Assembly: GCA_000750105.3 (NCBI GenBank)
Contig: JPHH03000014.1
Location: 434,001 to 498,000, forward strand
Reading direction: 5' to 3'
DNA from: Tolypocladium sp. Sup5 PDA-1
Lineage: Eukaryota; Ascomycota; Sordariomycetes; Hypocreales; Ophiocordycipitaceae
DNA: 64,000 nucleotides
Shown here: in pieces, positions 20,885 through 32,102 of the stretch
How the letters are laid out: every line of letters begins with the position of its first letter
How positions within the stretch are numbered: position 1 is the stretch's first letter
Made by a program: the position numbers and the translations under genes
The notes under the pieces: model-generated
Told to the model about the DNA's origin: nothing
Seen by the model: the letters and a program-made list of their open reading frames with translations, nothing else
The model's database searches: none

Positions 20885-22137
20885 ATGCAGGCCATCCCCC
20901 GGACGGCGGTGCGCTCTGCGGCGCTTCGCCATGTCGCCTGTCGCGCGTACAGCTCTGCCTCGTCTCCCTACGCGAAGACCATTGATAACCTGCGCATCAA
21001 TGGAGACACCAAGGTCATCTTCCAGGGCTTCACTGGAAAGCAGGGAACGTACGCTGCCCCCGGTCTGCGCGATTCCCGAACCTCGTGCTGATGATGAGAC
21101 ACAGCTTCCACGCCCGGCAAGCCATCGAATACGGTACGAACCACGAGCCCGCGACGAGACAGCCGATAATCACGCATGGGCAGTCGACGGCAAACTGACA
21201 ATGGGATTCTAGGAACCAAGGTCGTCGGCGGCACGAACCCCAAGAAGGCCGGCCAGACTCACCTCGACCTCCCCGTCTTCAAGAACGTCTCCGACGCCGT
21301 AAAGGAGACTGGCGCCACTGCCACTGCGCTCTTCGTCCCGTATGAGAGACCACGTCCCGCCCAGCGCTTGCAAAAACATGGCTAACATACTCCAAGTCCT
21401 CCTCTGGCCGCTGCCGGTATCGAGGAGGCCCTCGAGGCCGAGATCCCCCTCGTCGTCTGCATTACCGAAGGCATCCCCCAACACGGTAAGTTTTCGGCCC
21501 CACAATCGCCAACCGTTGATCCGCTTTGCTCATACCCGTACCCGTAGACATGGTCCGCATCACCTCCATGCTCAAGTCGCAGTCCAAGACCCGTCTGGTC
21601 GGCCCCAACTGCCCCGGCATCATCGCCCCCGGCCAGTGCAAGATTGGCATCATGCCCGGCTTCATCCACAAGCGCGGTCGCATCGGCATCGTCTCCCGAT
21701 CCGGCACCCTCACCTACGAGGCCGTCAACCAGACCACCCAGGCCGGCCTGGGCCAGTCGCTCGTCGTTGGTATCGGCGGTGACCCCTTCAGCGGAACCAA
21801 CTTCATCGACTGCCTGAAGGTCTTCACCGAGGACGAGGAGACCGACGGCATCATCATGATTGGTGAGATTGGTGGCTCCGCCGAGGAGGAGGCCGCCGAG
21901 TTCCTCAAGCAGTCCAACACTGTCGGTGGCGGCAAGCCCGTCGTCTCCTTCATTGCCGGCATCTCCGCTCCCCCCGGCCGTCGTATGGGCCACGCCGGTG
22001 CCATCGTCGCTGGCGGCAAGGGCGGCGCCGATTCCAAGATCAAGGCCCTCGAGGCCGCCGGCGTCATTGTCGAGCGCTCCCCCGCCAGCCTGGGCAAGGC
22101 CCTGTACGACGAGTTTGTCCGACGGGATCTTTTGTAA
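20885..22137 (+). CDS. LSC1: Succinyl-CoA ligase alpha subunit, mitochondrial
   Basis: Five exons: 20885-21048, 21105-21133 (29 nt), 21213-21339, 21397-21485 and 21548-22137; all joins keep frame and give 332 residues. The N-terminus (about 1-28, Arg/Ala/Ser-rich) is a mitochondrial presequence. The CoA-binding Rossmann part begins VIFQGFTGKQGTFHARQAI, and FVPPPLAA follows. The active-site phosphohistidine lies in RMGHAGAIVAGGKGG (His285). The enzyme couples succinyl-CoA to succinate conversion with nucleoside triphosphate synthesis in the TCA cycle, as a dimer with the beta subunit, which is not in this window. The first four exons are short and the last holds most of the protein. Confidence 0.96.
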
Positions 22138-22736
22138 TTTTGTACCTGGTTAATAGGGGATGGGGCCGAGGACTGTGCAAAACTGAGTGTGTAGCTGGCA
22201 GGACGCCGATGATGCTCACGGAAGTCTGCTTGCTTACAATGTGTTCCATTATCGTACGTTTAAGATAGATCAGGACGGAAAGGTTGGCGATGTTCTCACT
22301 TGCCGCCGTTGTACTATTTCGACGCCCATGCAAGTGAGCTCGCCCCTAAAATGCGACGAGATATGCGGGAGATGAAGAGTTGCCAAACGCCATGGACGAG
22401 GATGCGAAATAAATGCTATTGCAACTGCGCTGAGCGCGGCGACGTCGCTGACGCCACATTACAGCGCTTACACTACCTAAGGCAACGTCCATCGATATAC
22501 AAGTCAAGTCACAAGGGAAGCAAATGCTGGTACCCTAACACGCCGAGCCTCCGGGAGGCCATGATCCCCAGCCCAAACCGAAAATGACATCTATGCGACG
22601 CAAAAAACTCCCCTGCCAATGCTACCAATGCATGCTTCGCTTCTCATGTTCGTTAAGAGTTGCCCGAGCCGCCCTATTCGCGGGGCTGCGAGGTGATGAG
22701 GCGGATCAGGATGACGGGTGATGCGTTTCGTACAAA
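22138..22736. other. Convergent intergenic LSC1/UBC1
   Basis: 3' flanks of two convergent genes; no supported ORF. Confidence 0.5.
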
Positions 22737-23642
22737 TCATTGCTCGCCGAGGAGCCGGGCAGTGATATCACCCATGTATGCCTCTTCCAGCTCGTAGTCT
22801 TGCCCGTTGTTTCGCTCGATGCCGACATAGAGAAAGGCCTCGACCACGGAGTCGACCTCGAAGCCCATGTTGACGAAGCGGTCGACCAGATCCTTGTTGT
22901 ACCCCTTGTACCTGCGTCGGCCATGTTAGCCCATGCGTCCTAGACGTTATGCGCCGACGCTGCGTTTTCGTACCTATTTGCGTCCTCCGCCTTGGGCACA
23001 CCGCCCTTGTGATGCTTCGCCATCCACTTGCTCAGATCGAGTTCTTGCTTGGGGGCGCCGGCGTAGCGGACGGCCCAGTCTTGCGCCACGAGGACGAAGC
23101 GCTCGGGGTTCTCGACGAGCATGCTCGCGACCTCGGCGTCTTGCGGGTCCTTGGGGTTGGGGGACTCGAGGAGCATGCGGAGGGAGAGGAGGGCCGTCTT
23201 TATGGTCTGCACGGGGGACCAGCCGCTGCCGAGGGTGTCGAGACAGATTGCGCCCTGGTACGTCCACGGTCAGTTCCAAGCGTCCATGCTTCCGGCCAGA
23301 CAACCGTTCCAGGGCTCCATGCTCGCCCACGACGACCGCAGGCGAGAGGGCAGAGGGCACGCTAGCGCCAAAGCGACTTACAGTCTGGCTGCTGACATTG
23401 GGGTGCCAGATCTTGGTCTCAAAGCGCATGACAGGCGACTTGAAAGGGTAGTTATCCGGTATCTGAATGTCGATGTCGTAGGTTGCCCCCGCGTATGGCG
23501 TCTCGGGCGGCGCCGGGATGATGCCCTTCAGGTGCTTGAGGGTGACGCCGTCTGCGGGTGCCGCGTAGACGCCCGAGTTGTCCCGGTCCGCCTGGATGTC
23601 GGCCAGCTCCTTGGCTATGCGACGGTCCCGGCTGCTCGTCAT
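22737..23642 (-). CDS. UBC1: Ubiquitin-conjugating enzyme E2 with UBA domain (UBC1/UBE2K type)
   Basis: Three exons: 23382-23642, 22974-23254 and 22737-22911, with introns of 127 and 62 bp; product 238 residues. The UBC fold has the HPN motif (IWHPNVSSQT) and the active-site cysteine in GAICLDTLGSGWSP (Cys91), then LLESPNPKDPQDAEVA. The C-terminal about 45 residues (VDRFVNMGFEVDSVVEAFLYVG) form a UBA domain with the MGF loop, which identifies the Ubc1/UBE2K subtype that extends K48-linked chains. The second intron separates the UBC core and linker from the UBA. Divergent from RPT2, a proteasome gene, with 1.3 kb between starts; both act in ubiquitin-dependent proteolysis. Confidence 0.96.
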
Positions 23643-24965
23643 GGCGGGTAGATGCTATCGATGCTATCACGGGCTGGTATAGGTTGGTAGTTGGTGCTTT
23701 GTAGAGGTAGGCGGGTTGGAAGTTCAGGCTGGCCCAGCTGTGGGGTGGAGGATGTCGTCTCGTCGAGAGTCTATCGGCGACTGAGAAGGCGTCAGGTCCA
23801 GTGTGGACAGGGAAGGAGGGGCCGCCGGCTGGAACGCTTGGAACGACGTCAACCGACAGCCAACAGCGCAGCGCGCTAAATATAGCGCTGCCAGTGGTGT
23901 GGCAGCTGGCCAGTGCGCCTCCTCGACGTTGGCCTCGACGTTGTACGGTAAGATTGCTGCCCAGGTAATGAATGGCAAGGTGACCTAGGAGTGTTTGGGA
24001 GCAAACAATATCCTGAAGACTCCGCCGCCCGCAGTTCATCTTGAAGGGAAGGCCAGGGGAATTTTGGATTCTGTACTTCGCCTTGGTTAAGAGCGGGCTC
24101 ATCGACAGTGCATTCTGGACGTACGATGACGTCCAAGTGGCATGCGTATAGCACCCTTACGTGGGCATGTCGTAGTCTGCAGTATGGTAGCACTTTGCCC
24201 AGAATAGCTTCACCGAGTATGAGAGCAAGTAAGGCAATTTTTTTTGTTCCAGTCATGAATTATCTGACACATGTCCGGTGTTTGGCAAATACGCTGTCAG
24301 CAAGATAGTCCCGGTCCGTACTGGTCTAATTAGCTTCCATGTGTGACCTTCAGCATCCGCGAAATCAGTATGGAGGGTGTTCCTAGTGCAACGCCCCTGG
24401 AGAGGAAGAACATGAAAGAATCAATAAGAGAGTATTGTATGGCATCTAATTTCATGTATGAATTCTACTGGCGTGATCTTCAATGCGTTTTTTCTCCAAG
24501 CGTTGGCGATCTGGCAGTATAGGGTAAGTCGCTGAAATGGCTTGGCATTCTGAGCAAGCATCAAGGGCGCACGATTGCATGAGCTTTCTTACAACATGTC
24601 TGCTCTCATCAAACAATAGCCTGCTACCTGAGAGACAACGAATACGATAAAACTGCGATGGGCGCAAGAGCCATGAACACAACGAAGGAAGAGGCGTTGT
24701 TTACAAGGCACTGAGTACGTCGTACAGTTAATCGCATCACGTGACTGCTGAGCTCATGCCGCGCACGTGATCCAACTAGAGCTGTCGTGTTTCCCTGGCG
24801 CCTGATTGCGGCGAACGCTCCATCACTCTCTCCAGCTCCGCGTCAACCACCTCATCGAATCAACACAACACACCTGAGCGCGGTGTACCAGAAACATTCG
24901 TGCTGCATAGCTTACAACCTCTCGGCAACCTGACCACACAAGCTCGCAGGGCTTAGTCTGTCCAG
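23643..24965. other. Divergent intergenic UBC1/RPT2
   Basis: 1.3 kb between start codons. AT-rich stretch around 24.2-24.5 kb. No ORF or RNA gene supported; 5' UTRs and promoters expected. Confidence 0.5.
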
Positions 24966-26496
24966 ATGGTGAGCTCTCTCCGACCCCCTGCCTTGCCTCG
25001 CGATGCTGACAATCACTTGTAGGGTCAAGGACAGTCTGGAATGGGAGGCGGCGATGGCAGGGACGACAAGGACAAGAAGGTATGGTCCCAGACAGGCATT
25101 CGTCCCTGTAGAATCCGCTGACAGCCGCCACAGAAGGACAAGCCCAAGTACGAACCTCCCCCCAGGCCAACGACGCGAGTCGGCCGCAAGAAGAGAAAGG
25201 CTGGCGGCACCAGCGCTGCCGCGAAGCTCCCCGCCGTCTATCCCACGAGCCGATGCAAGCTCCGCCTGCTCCGCATGCAGCGGATCCACGACCATCTCCT
25301 GCTCGAGGAAGAGTACGTCGAGAACCAGGAGCGACTGCGTAAGGCCAAGGCCGCCAAGGAGGGCTCGACCGCCGGTCCCGATGCCGATGTCGACAGATTA
25401 GCCGACGAGCGTGGACGCGTCGATGACATGCGCGGCAGCCCGATGGGCGTCGGCACGCTGGAGGAGCTGATCGATGACGACCATGCCATCGTCAGTAGCA
25501 CGACGGGGCCGGAGTACTACGTCAGCATCATGAGCTTCGTCGACAAGGACCTTTTGGAGCCTGGAGCCAGTGTCCTGCTGCACCACAAGAGTGTGAGCAT
25601 TGTCGGTGTGTTGACGGATGACGCGGACCCCCTCGTCACGGTGATGAAGCTGGACAAGGCCCCGACCGAGTCGTACGCGGATATCGGTGGTCTGGAGCAG
25701 CAGATTCAAGAAGTGCGAGAGTCTGTGGAGCTGCCACTGCTCCATCCGGAGCTGTACGAAGAGATGGGCATCAAACCTCCCAAGGGTGTCATCCTGTATG
25801 GTGCCCCCGGAACAGGCAAGACGCTCCTGGCAAAGGCCGTGGCCAACCAAACCTCGGCTACTTTCTTGCGTATCGTCGGCAGCGAGCTGATCCAAAAGTA
25901 TCTCGGTGATGGTCCACGGCTGGTGCGACAACTCTTCCAGGTAGGTCCAACCATCCTCGTTCACACAGATGCCATACTAATCATTTCAGGTTGCGGGAGA
26001 GAACGCCCCCTCGATTGTCTTCATTGACGAAATCGATGCCATCGGCACGAAGCGGTACGATTCTACATCCGGCGGCGAGCGTGAAGTGCAGCGAACCATG
26101 CTGGAGCTCCTCAACCAGCTCGACGGTTTCGACGATCGTGGAGACGTCAAGGTCATCATGGCTACCAACAAGATTGAGACTCTTGATCCTGCGCTGATCC
26201 GACCCGGCCGTATCGACCGAAAGATTCTCTTTGAGAACCCCGACCAGAACACAAAGCGCAAGATCTTTACCCTCCACACGTCCAAGATGAGCCTCAATGA
26301 CGACGTGGACCTGGAGGAGTTTATCTCGCAAAAGGACGACCTGTCTGGTGCTGACATCAAGGCCATCTGCTCTGAGGCTGGCATGCTGGCGCTGCGAGAG
26401 CGTCGCATGCGCGTGCAGATGGCCGACTTTAGGTCTGCCAGGGAGCGCGTGCTGCGGACCAAGCAGGAGGGCGAGCCGGAGGGTCTGTATTTGTAG
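24966..26496 (+). CDS. RPT2: 26S proteasome regulatory ATPase subunit Rpt2 (S4/PSMC1)
   Basis: Four exons: 24966-24968 (only the ATG), 25023-25079, 25134-25940 and 25990-26496; total 457 residues. The N-terminus MGQGQSGMGGGDGRDDKDKK is the classic N-myristoylation site of Rpt2, and it is only recovered if the lone ATG exon is spliced to exon 2. Then come a coiled coil and OB domain, the AAA+ module with Walker A GAPGTGKT (residues 243-250), Walker B VFIDEIDA, the SRH region MATNKIETLDPALIRPGRIDRK, and the C-terminal LYL (HbYX-type) tail that docks into the 20S alpha ring and opens the gate. Part of the six-ATPase base ring of the 19S particle. Confidence 0.97.
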
Positions 26497-26912
26497 TGTA
26501 CTATCGTGTATAAGACGGAGGGACTAGTAGAGCGGGAGGAGCTGGGAATAGAGAGGCTCTTTCCACTGTGGTTGCAGCGATGGTATTAGTGTGATGGCGA
26601 GACTCTAGCTACAGTCGGTGTATCCGTAGCGAGGCAAGCGACGGTCGTCACAGCAAGGGACGCAGTCGTCTGACGGCTGCGCATTGTTACTGCAAAATAC
26701 GATTCCTAATTATACCCAGGAGAGCTCGTGAATGTCGCGCCAGTCAATCTGGCCTAATTATCGCAGTGTAACAATAAATCCGCATTGCAATCGTCTTTTG
26801 CCAGTCCAGCTCGGCTATGGGTATCCCGGTTCATATAACGCCATGCTTCCTCCTCCAGTCCCTGTTCCCTAATATGTAAGCTGCGTACGATGTCCTAGCA
26901 TAGTACCGTACG
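26497..26912. other. Convergent intergenic
   Basis: 3' flanks of RPT2 and the promethin-like gene. Nothing else seen. Confidence 0.5.
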
Positions 26913-27506
26913 TCAGTTCGCGTTGTTGACCTTGCCGTCGACACCCTGTTCATCCTTGACCACGTTGATCTGCTTGCCGCCGGCGTCGATCTGCGCGCTG
27001 CCGGTGATGCCTCCGGGGGAGTGGGCGTAGAGCCAGCGGGCGATGAGGAAGCTGCCCAGGGCCCAGCCCCAGACGAGCACCGCGATGGACGAGGTGACGA
27101 GCAGGGTGGGGACGAGGAGCAGGAAGGCGACGCCGATCCAGAAGAGAGCGAAGAGGATGGCGGCGCCGAGGGCGAAGGCGACGGTCGAGGCGGAGAAGAC
27201 GGCGAAGAGCAGCAGGGGCAGGAAGGAGAGGAGGAGCTGCGAGGCTGCAAAGGACTGGACGGGATGCGCGTTAGCTAGAAGCTTTGCCTACAGCTTGGCG
27301 GCCCAGGCGCAGCTCGAGTGGGTTCAGTTCGAGGGAGGGCGTACAAAGAGGATGGGACGCGAAGACGCGAGCGCCGAGGCGGAGTCGTATGCGCGGCGGC
27401 GCGAGGACGGGGCGACGATGCGGTCGAGGGAGCGCTGGGCGTACGAGTAGACGCCGGCGGCCCTGTCGTTGACGGCGTCCTTGATGGTGCTGCCGTTGGC
27501 GGACAT
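26913..27506 (-). CDS. Promethin/LDO-like small membrane protein (lipid droplet or ER)
   Basis: Exons 27345-27506 and 26913-27254; a 90-bp intron (GTACGC to CCAG) joins RPILF to SFAAS in phase 0. Product 167 residues. N-terminal 55 residues are hydrophilic (STIKDAVNDRAAGVYSYAQR). Three or four hydrophobic segments follow (LLLSFLPLLLFAVFS, ALGAAILFALFWIGVAFLLL, TLLVTSSIAVLVWGWALGS), then a short polar tail. This compact hairpin arrangement resembles fungal promethin/LDAF1-family proteins that work with seipin in lipid droplet formation (S. cerevisiae Ldo proteins). Assignment rests on topology and recall of the family, not on catalytic motifs. Confidence 0.65.
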
Positions 27507-28264
27507 GCTTGCTGCCGGAAGCTGCGGGCGGAGGCGCGCGGGGGAGGAATGGGCTGGTCGGGCTGGCGGATGGACGCGAAGCTTGGGACCGCAGATGCGC
27601 AATGCGAGGGTGAAGCGTCAGCGAATGGCGATGATGATGTTGGGTCTAAATAAGGCTGCTGGAGCTTGGAGGGTGGTTTGGGAGCTCTTGCCCTCTCGAC
27701 CGCAGCGCACGCTGTGCCAAGGCGGCTGTGCTCGGGATGACGCAAGTCCCAAGTACGAAGTACAAGCTACGGGAAGACAGCTTTGGTGTAAGTGAATGGT
27801 CATTTAAACTTGACTTATTTATTTCGATGCAAACACTGCGGTCTTTTGGTTGGACTGGTCTATTGCCGTCGCTGATGTGTGCAGAAGGTAGTCCGTATCT
27901 TGACGGGCGGTGCGACGCCTACAGAGGGAAGCTTACTCCGTACACATCGGCAGATGAAGCACACTTCCGCCCTCGCCGTTCATACGGCATTTGCTACGGA
28001 TTATTGCTGCACAAGTAAAATGCATCTCCGAGGAAGCCGTATTGCGAGGTAAATCATTCATGCAGCGATCCAAGCATTTCTCATGTCTCTCTACGTGTGG
28101 ATTGGTGCTGCTCAAAGTCACCTCCGTGTTTGAATGGAGCTTCACCGAACTATAGCGTCATTCGCAACGCAGCACTCGACAGGATGATCACAAACAGCAT
28201 ACTGGGCAAATCTTGCTCCACCTGACACCTAAACAAAAAATAAAAAAAATATGCAGGCACCCGC
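27507..28264. other. Intergenic
   Basis: Promoter side of the promethin-like gene and downstream flank of the tRNA gene. One copy of the GTACGAAGTAC motif at 27753-27763. No ORF supported. Confidence 0.5.
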
Positions 28265-28269
28265 AAAAA
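28265..28269 (-). terminator. RNA polymerase III terminator of tRNA-Met
   Basis: Five T on the minus strand, 6 bp after the tRNA 3' end, with longer T runs further on. Confidence 0.8.
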
Positions 28270-28275
28270 GAGAAT

Positions 28276-28384
28276 GTCCTCGGTGAGACTCGAACTCACG
28301 ACCTTCGGATGACTCGAACTTCACGTTCGATCATAGGTAGTCCACATATGAGACCGACGCTCTAACCAACTGAGCCACGAAGAC
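28276..28384 (-). tRNA. tRNA-Met(CAT), elongator type, with 36-nt intron
   Basis: The 7-bp acceptor stem GTCTTCG/CGAGGAC pairs with one G-T. D arm GCTC-AGTTGGTTA-GAGC, anticodon stem TCGGT with loop CTCATA, T arm GTGAG-TTCGAGT-CTCAC. The intron is 28311-28346, directly after position 37. It contains CTATGA, which can pair with the anticodon region TCATA, the usual pre-tRNA helix. The mature length is 73 nt before CCA addition. The last anticodon-stem pair is T-T, a mild irregularity. The D-stem and A-box look differs from initiator tRNA; elongator Met is the best call. Confidence 0.9.
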
Positions 28385-29438
28385 TGCTGATGACGACTTC
28401 AGCTATTGTTCTTATCTATATAGCGCATCTCCACTTGGTCTGGTATCCAACCAGTCCTGCCAGCACTTGGCCCACAGGGGCTTTGCGCTACACACAGCTG
28501 GGCGCGCAATAGGCGTTTAATGGAAGTTACGGGAAGTGAGTTTCACACTGATGCTCAACACGAGCAGGCAAATGGATCTCCCACTACGGCCTGGCAACTG
28601 GCCCTGTCCGCGACATATACGGTGCCAGTGGCCATCCTTCGTGATGTAGGCCTATGGCGCAGTCCACCACCAGGACGAATGCACTAGAGCGTCAAATGCG
28701 AATGCGACCAAGCCACGGCGACTGACGCACCCAGGGAATAAGCTTATTCGCCTCCCAGTGTGGGAAATTGTTATGGTGGTGTTCGCTGCACGGCGGAAAC
28801 TTGGGGTAACCTAATTGTCCAGCATGAAATGGGCCACCGAGAATAAGCTCAAGTTAACAATTAACATTGGATCTGAGGCCGAGATTGGGTTCCATGTTGC
28901 GCTGACATAACGCTGTCCCGGCCGTGCCAAGCGCTCGCCTTCGGCCTTCGCGCGCGTCGTCCCGGGAGCGAAATTCGTCTCGCTTTCTCGCTCGCTCTCA
29001 CAGGCAAGACTGACACACCAGCGTCAGCCAACCACGACGCTGCGCCACGGCAGGCCGCGAACGCAGGCACCATGTGCTGGACCTTGACGGGCTCCGTCGT
29101 CAGCGGAGAGCCGCCTTTGGCACCTGGAAGGTCTCATGCAGACGCGGCATCGGGCTAGACTGGGCGAGTGACGAGCTGCGAGGCGGGCTAGGCACGGCGA
29201 TGTTGGAGATATAAGACGATGGGAGGTCGCGTTGAATGGCATGAGAACATATCAGAATAACAAGCACTCAAGCAAGCAATACAACAAGTTTACAACTTAC
29301 ACCACTTTCAACTCCAGCAGCAACTCTTGGCACATCTCACCACCACCACTTACACGCATCGCCGTACAGACTCACACATCTGCCACCACGACTCCCTCCA
29401 ACACCTCGATAACAGCAACTACACCCATCTCCGTCACA
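28385..29438. other. Intergenic and long 5' leader of the SYLF gene
   Basis: About 1 kb. A TATAAG at 29210-29215 lies 229 nt upstream of the SYLF ATG and is followed by a CA-rich leader, typical of a fungal 5' UTR. No ORF supported. Confidence 0.5.
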
Positions 29439-30619
29439 ATGACTGCCTACCCTGTCTACAGCGACGATCACACCGCTCCCGCTCAGCAGCCCCCCGCCTA
29501 CACGCCCTCGCAGCGCCCGTCCCGCAGCTCGACCTTCAACGCCAACACCGGCAACAACATGAACTTCCAGACCGAGGGCAGCGCCCAGCCCGCGCCGGCC
29601 ACCAAGCAGGCCGGCGCCTTCAACCGCAAGTTCCACGCCATCACTAGCAAGGCTGGCTGGTCGCTCAACAAGGCCGCCAACGTCATCGGCGCCGAGGGCT
29701 GGTGGCCTACGAGCATGGAGAAGGAGTGCAACAAGGCCGCCCGCATCCTCCACTCCTTTACCAGTGCGTATACACTCAACTTTGAGACCAAAACTGCCTA
29801 GAAAGATGGAAGATGCTAATTCGTTACTCTGCAGACCTCGGAGCGCCGCAGCCGATCAAGACGGACGGCCCCATGCACCCCACGGGCATCACCAAAAAGT
29901 CCATGGTCAAGATCCCCGATGCCGTCCTACAGAACTGCGCCGGCCTGGCCATCTTCAACGTCATCCGCGCCGGTGCCTTCCACGGCTCCCTCGCCGCCGG
30001 CTCCGGGGTTGTCGTCGCCCGTCGCCCGGACGGCACCTGGTCGCCGCCCTCGTCCTTTGTCGTGTCCACCGTCGGCGCCGGCTTCATGCTGGGCCTCGAC
30101 GTCTACGACTGCGTCTGCGTGCTCAACACGCCCGCCCAGGTCTGCGCCTTCACCAACCCGCGCGTGTCTCTCGGCGGCGAGGCGTCCATCGCCGTCGGCC
30201 CCATCGGAACCGGTGGCAGCGTCGACGCGGCCGTGTCCAAGACGGTGCGCCCCATGTGGAGCTATATGAAGAGCCGCGGGCTTTGGGCCGGCGTCCAGAT
30301 CGACGGCACCATCATCGTCAGCCGCGCCGACGCCAACTCCGTCTTCTACAACGAGCGCGGCATCACGGCCAAGAAGATCCTCTGCGGCGACGTCGCCTGG
30401 CCCATGCCCGCCAAGCCGCTCTTCGAGGTCCTGCGCGCCATCGAAGGCCGCCCCGACTTTGACCGGACTGTCGTCCAGGAGGTCGGCCGCATTGCCAGCC
30501 CCGGCGACACCGTCCTCGACGAGAAGCGCGAGGTGCGGGTCGAGGTTGAGCACCGCGAGCGCGACGACGAGACCCTCGATGAGAAGGAGAGGCTCGCCCG
30601 CGCTGGCTACTCAAGCTGA
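29439..30619 (+). CDS. SYLF-domain lipid-binding protein (Ysc84/SH3YL1-like)
   Basis: Exons 29439-29763 and 29835-30619; the 71-bp intron (GTGCGT to GCAG) joins HSFT to NLGAPQP. Product 369 residues. The N-terminal about 60 residues are Pro/Gln/Ser-rich and disordered. The SYLF (Ysc84-like) domain follows: ECNKAARILHSFT, KIPDAVLQNCAGLAIFNVIR, GSGVVVARRPDGTWSPPS, LGGEASIAVGPIGTGGSVDA and VFYNERGITAKKIL. The family binds phosphoinositides and actin at endocytic sites. Yeast Ysc84 ends with an SH3 domain; this protein instead ends in a charged Glu/Arg-rich helix, so it is the SH3-less fungal form. The gene is single and not clustered with actin genes. Confidence 0.9.
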
Positions 30620-32102
30620 GAGACGTGGGAATGGTTACACGCTGAAACGGATGGTATTATCATGGCGCACACGGGACTGGCAGGGCGTTTCTTTTTATCC
30701 ATTTTCCTATGTTAATGGCAAGTGATGACTGAGTTTTGCTCGCCTAGACCTGTATCATAGCGAATTTCCTGGGCTGCATGGTTTCCTAAATTTTTTTTGT
30801 ACATTTATTATATTGTAATGACTATTTCAAAACATCTGGCTGGTTCTTGACACCCACCTGTGCATCAGCCTAAACCGCGGGATCAGAGGAGCTAAGAGCT
30901 GCCGCGGATCCTATTCCTTGGTATGGCTTCTCTCCAGTCATGTCCTGCTAGCTATTAGCCTGCTATGAACAGACATGTGTGACGAAGAGATGAGCCTCAT
31001 TGCTGAATGGCTCCCAAGTTTCCGTTGACTCCGCGACATCGCCATTTTATCCACGCGGCACGGTGCAAAGTCCCGCCGTTGCATAGCAGCATCGGCGTAA
31101 GCACGGAGATCCCGTAAGGCGGTGGCCGCGTAGCCTGGGGTAGTTGAAGGCGTAAACCATCGCACCAACAGCCTAATAGGCTCATTGGGGGCGGTGAGGC
31201 GGAGGATGGCCAGACCATCTCGAACGCACACGGAGCTGTTGTCTCGACCAAGTTCTCCGAGTCATTGACCACCTCAGCAATAATCTCATACCCAACTCGC
31301 ACACATTTCGGGTAGCGAAGCATTCCCTGTCAATTATAACAGGAAAAGTCACGGATTTGTATCCCCTCAGCGGTATCGTTGGGCTGCGTTGGTTGTAAGT
31401 TGTTCTGGTGGCAGCGCGGGAAGCACCTCGTGTCCGCAATGATCGTCTACCAGATCTCGGATCGGCATTCATCACAATTAAGAGCAGGAAGCAAACAGCC
31501 CTTCGAGATTATCTGTCTCATTCAATGAAGTTTGTTAGGCAGACTTGAACCGGGTTAAGGGTTCAGCGGGTTCAATGTCGCTCGTATCGCGGCGCCAGCC
31601 TAACGAGCAGGCATCCTTGACACAAACGAGGCGCCGATGACCTCAGATCGTCATATATATAAAGCAGGAACACGTCGCGAGCAGGCCCAGGTAGCTGGTA
31701 AGAGAGGAGGAGAGAAGGAGAAAAGGCCGACTACCGTGGCCTCCTGGGGGCAATGTAGAAGTCCACCCGATCCCGGAGAACGAGACCTAGGAGCCATCCA
31801 AGACTGGGAGCTGCGGTAGTAGGCGCGCGATAAGGCCGAACTCGGCCTAGTGACCTCTCATTGTTTAGATATGTTCATTCCCCCTTTCACGGACGGCGGT
31901 GAGACCGATCCTGGTTCGATGAGAACGAGAGACCTACCTAGAGACGCGGCGCGTAAGTTTTACTCTTCTTGAAGAGGTTTCCCCCAAGAGAAACAACGAG
32001 GTAGTATAAGGTCTAGTTAAATAGGCTTAAATAATTAATATACTACATATTAAGGGGGAATGATCTTTGAAGGGACTGGAGGTTTAGTGACGGAGTTCCG
32101 CA
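30620..32102. other. Gene-poor, partly AT-rich DNA, possible decayed transposon
   Basis: No supported gene. The stretch 31.6-32.1 kb switches from purine-rich GAGAGA-type sequence to a strongly AT-rich tail (32.0-32.07 kb, TTAAATAATTAATATACTAC), resembling a decayed LTR-type sequence. No terminal repeats were found, so the origin is uncertain. Confidence 0.4.
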
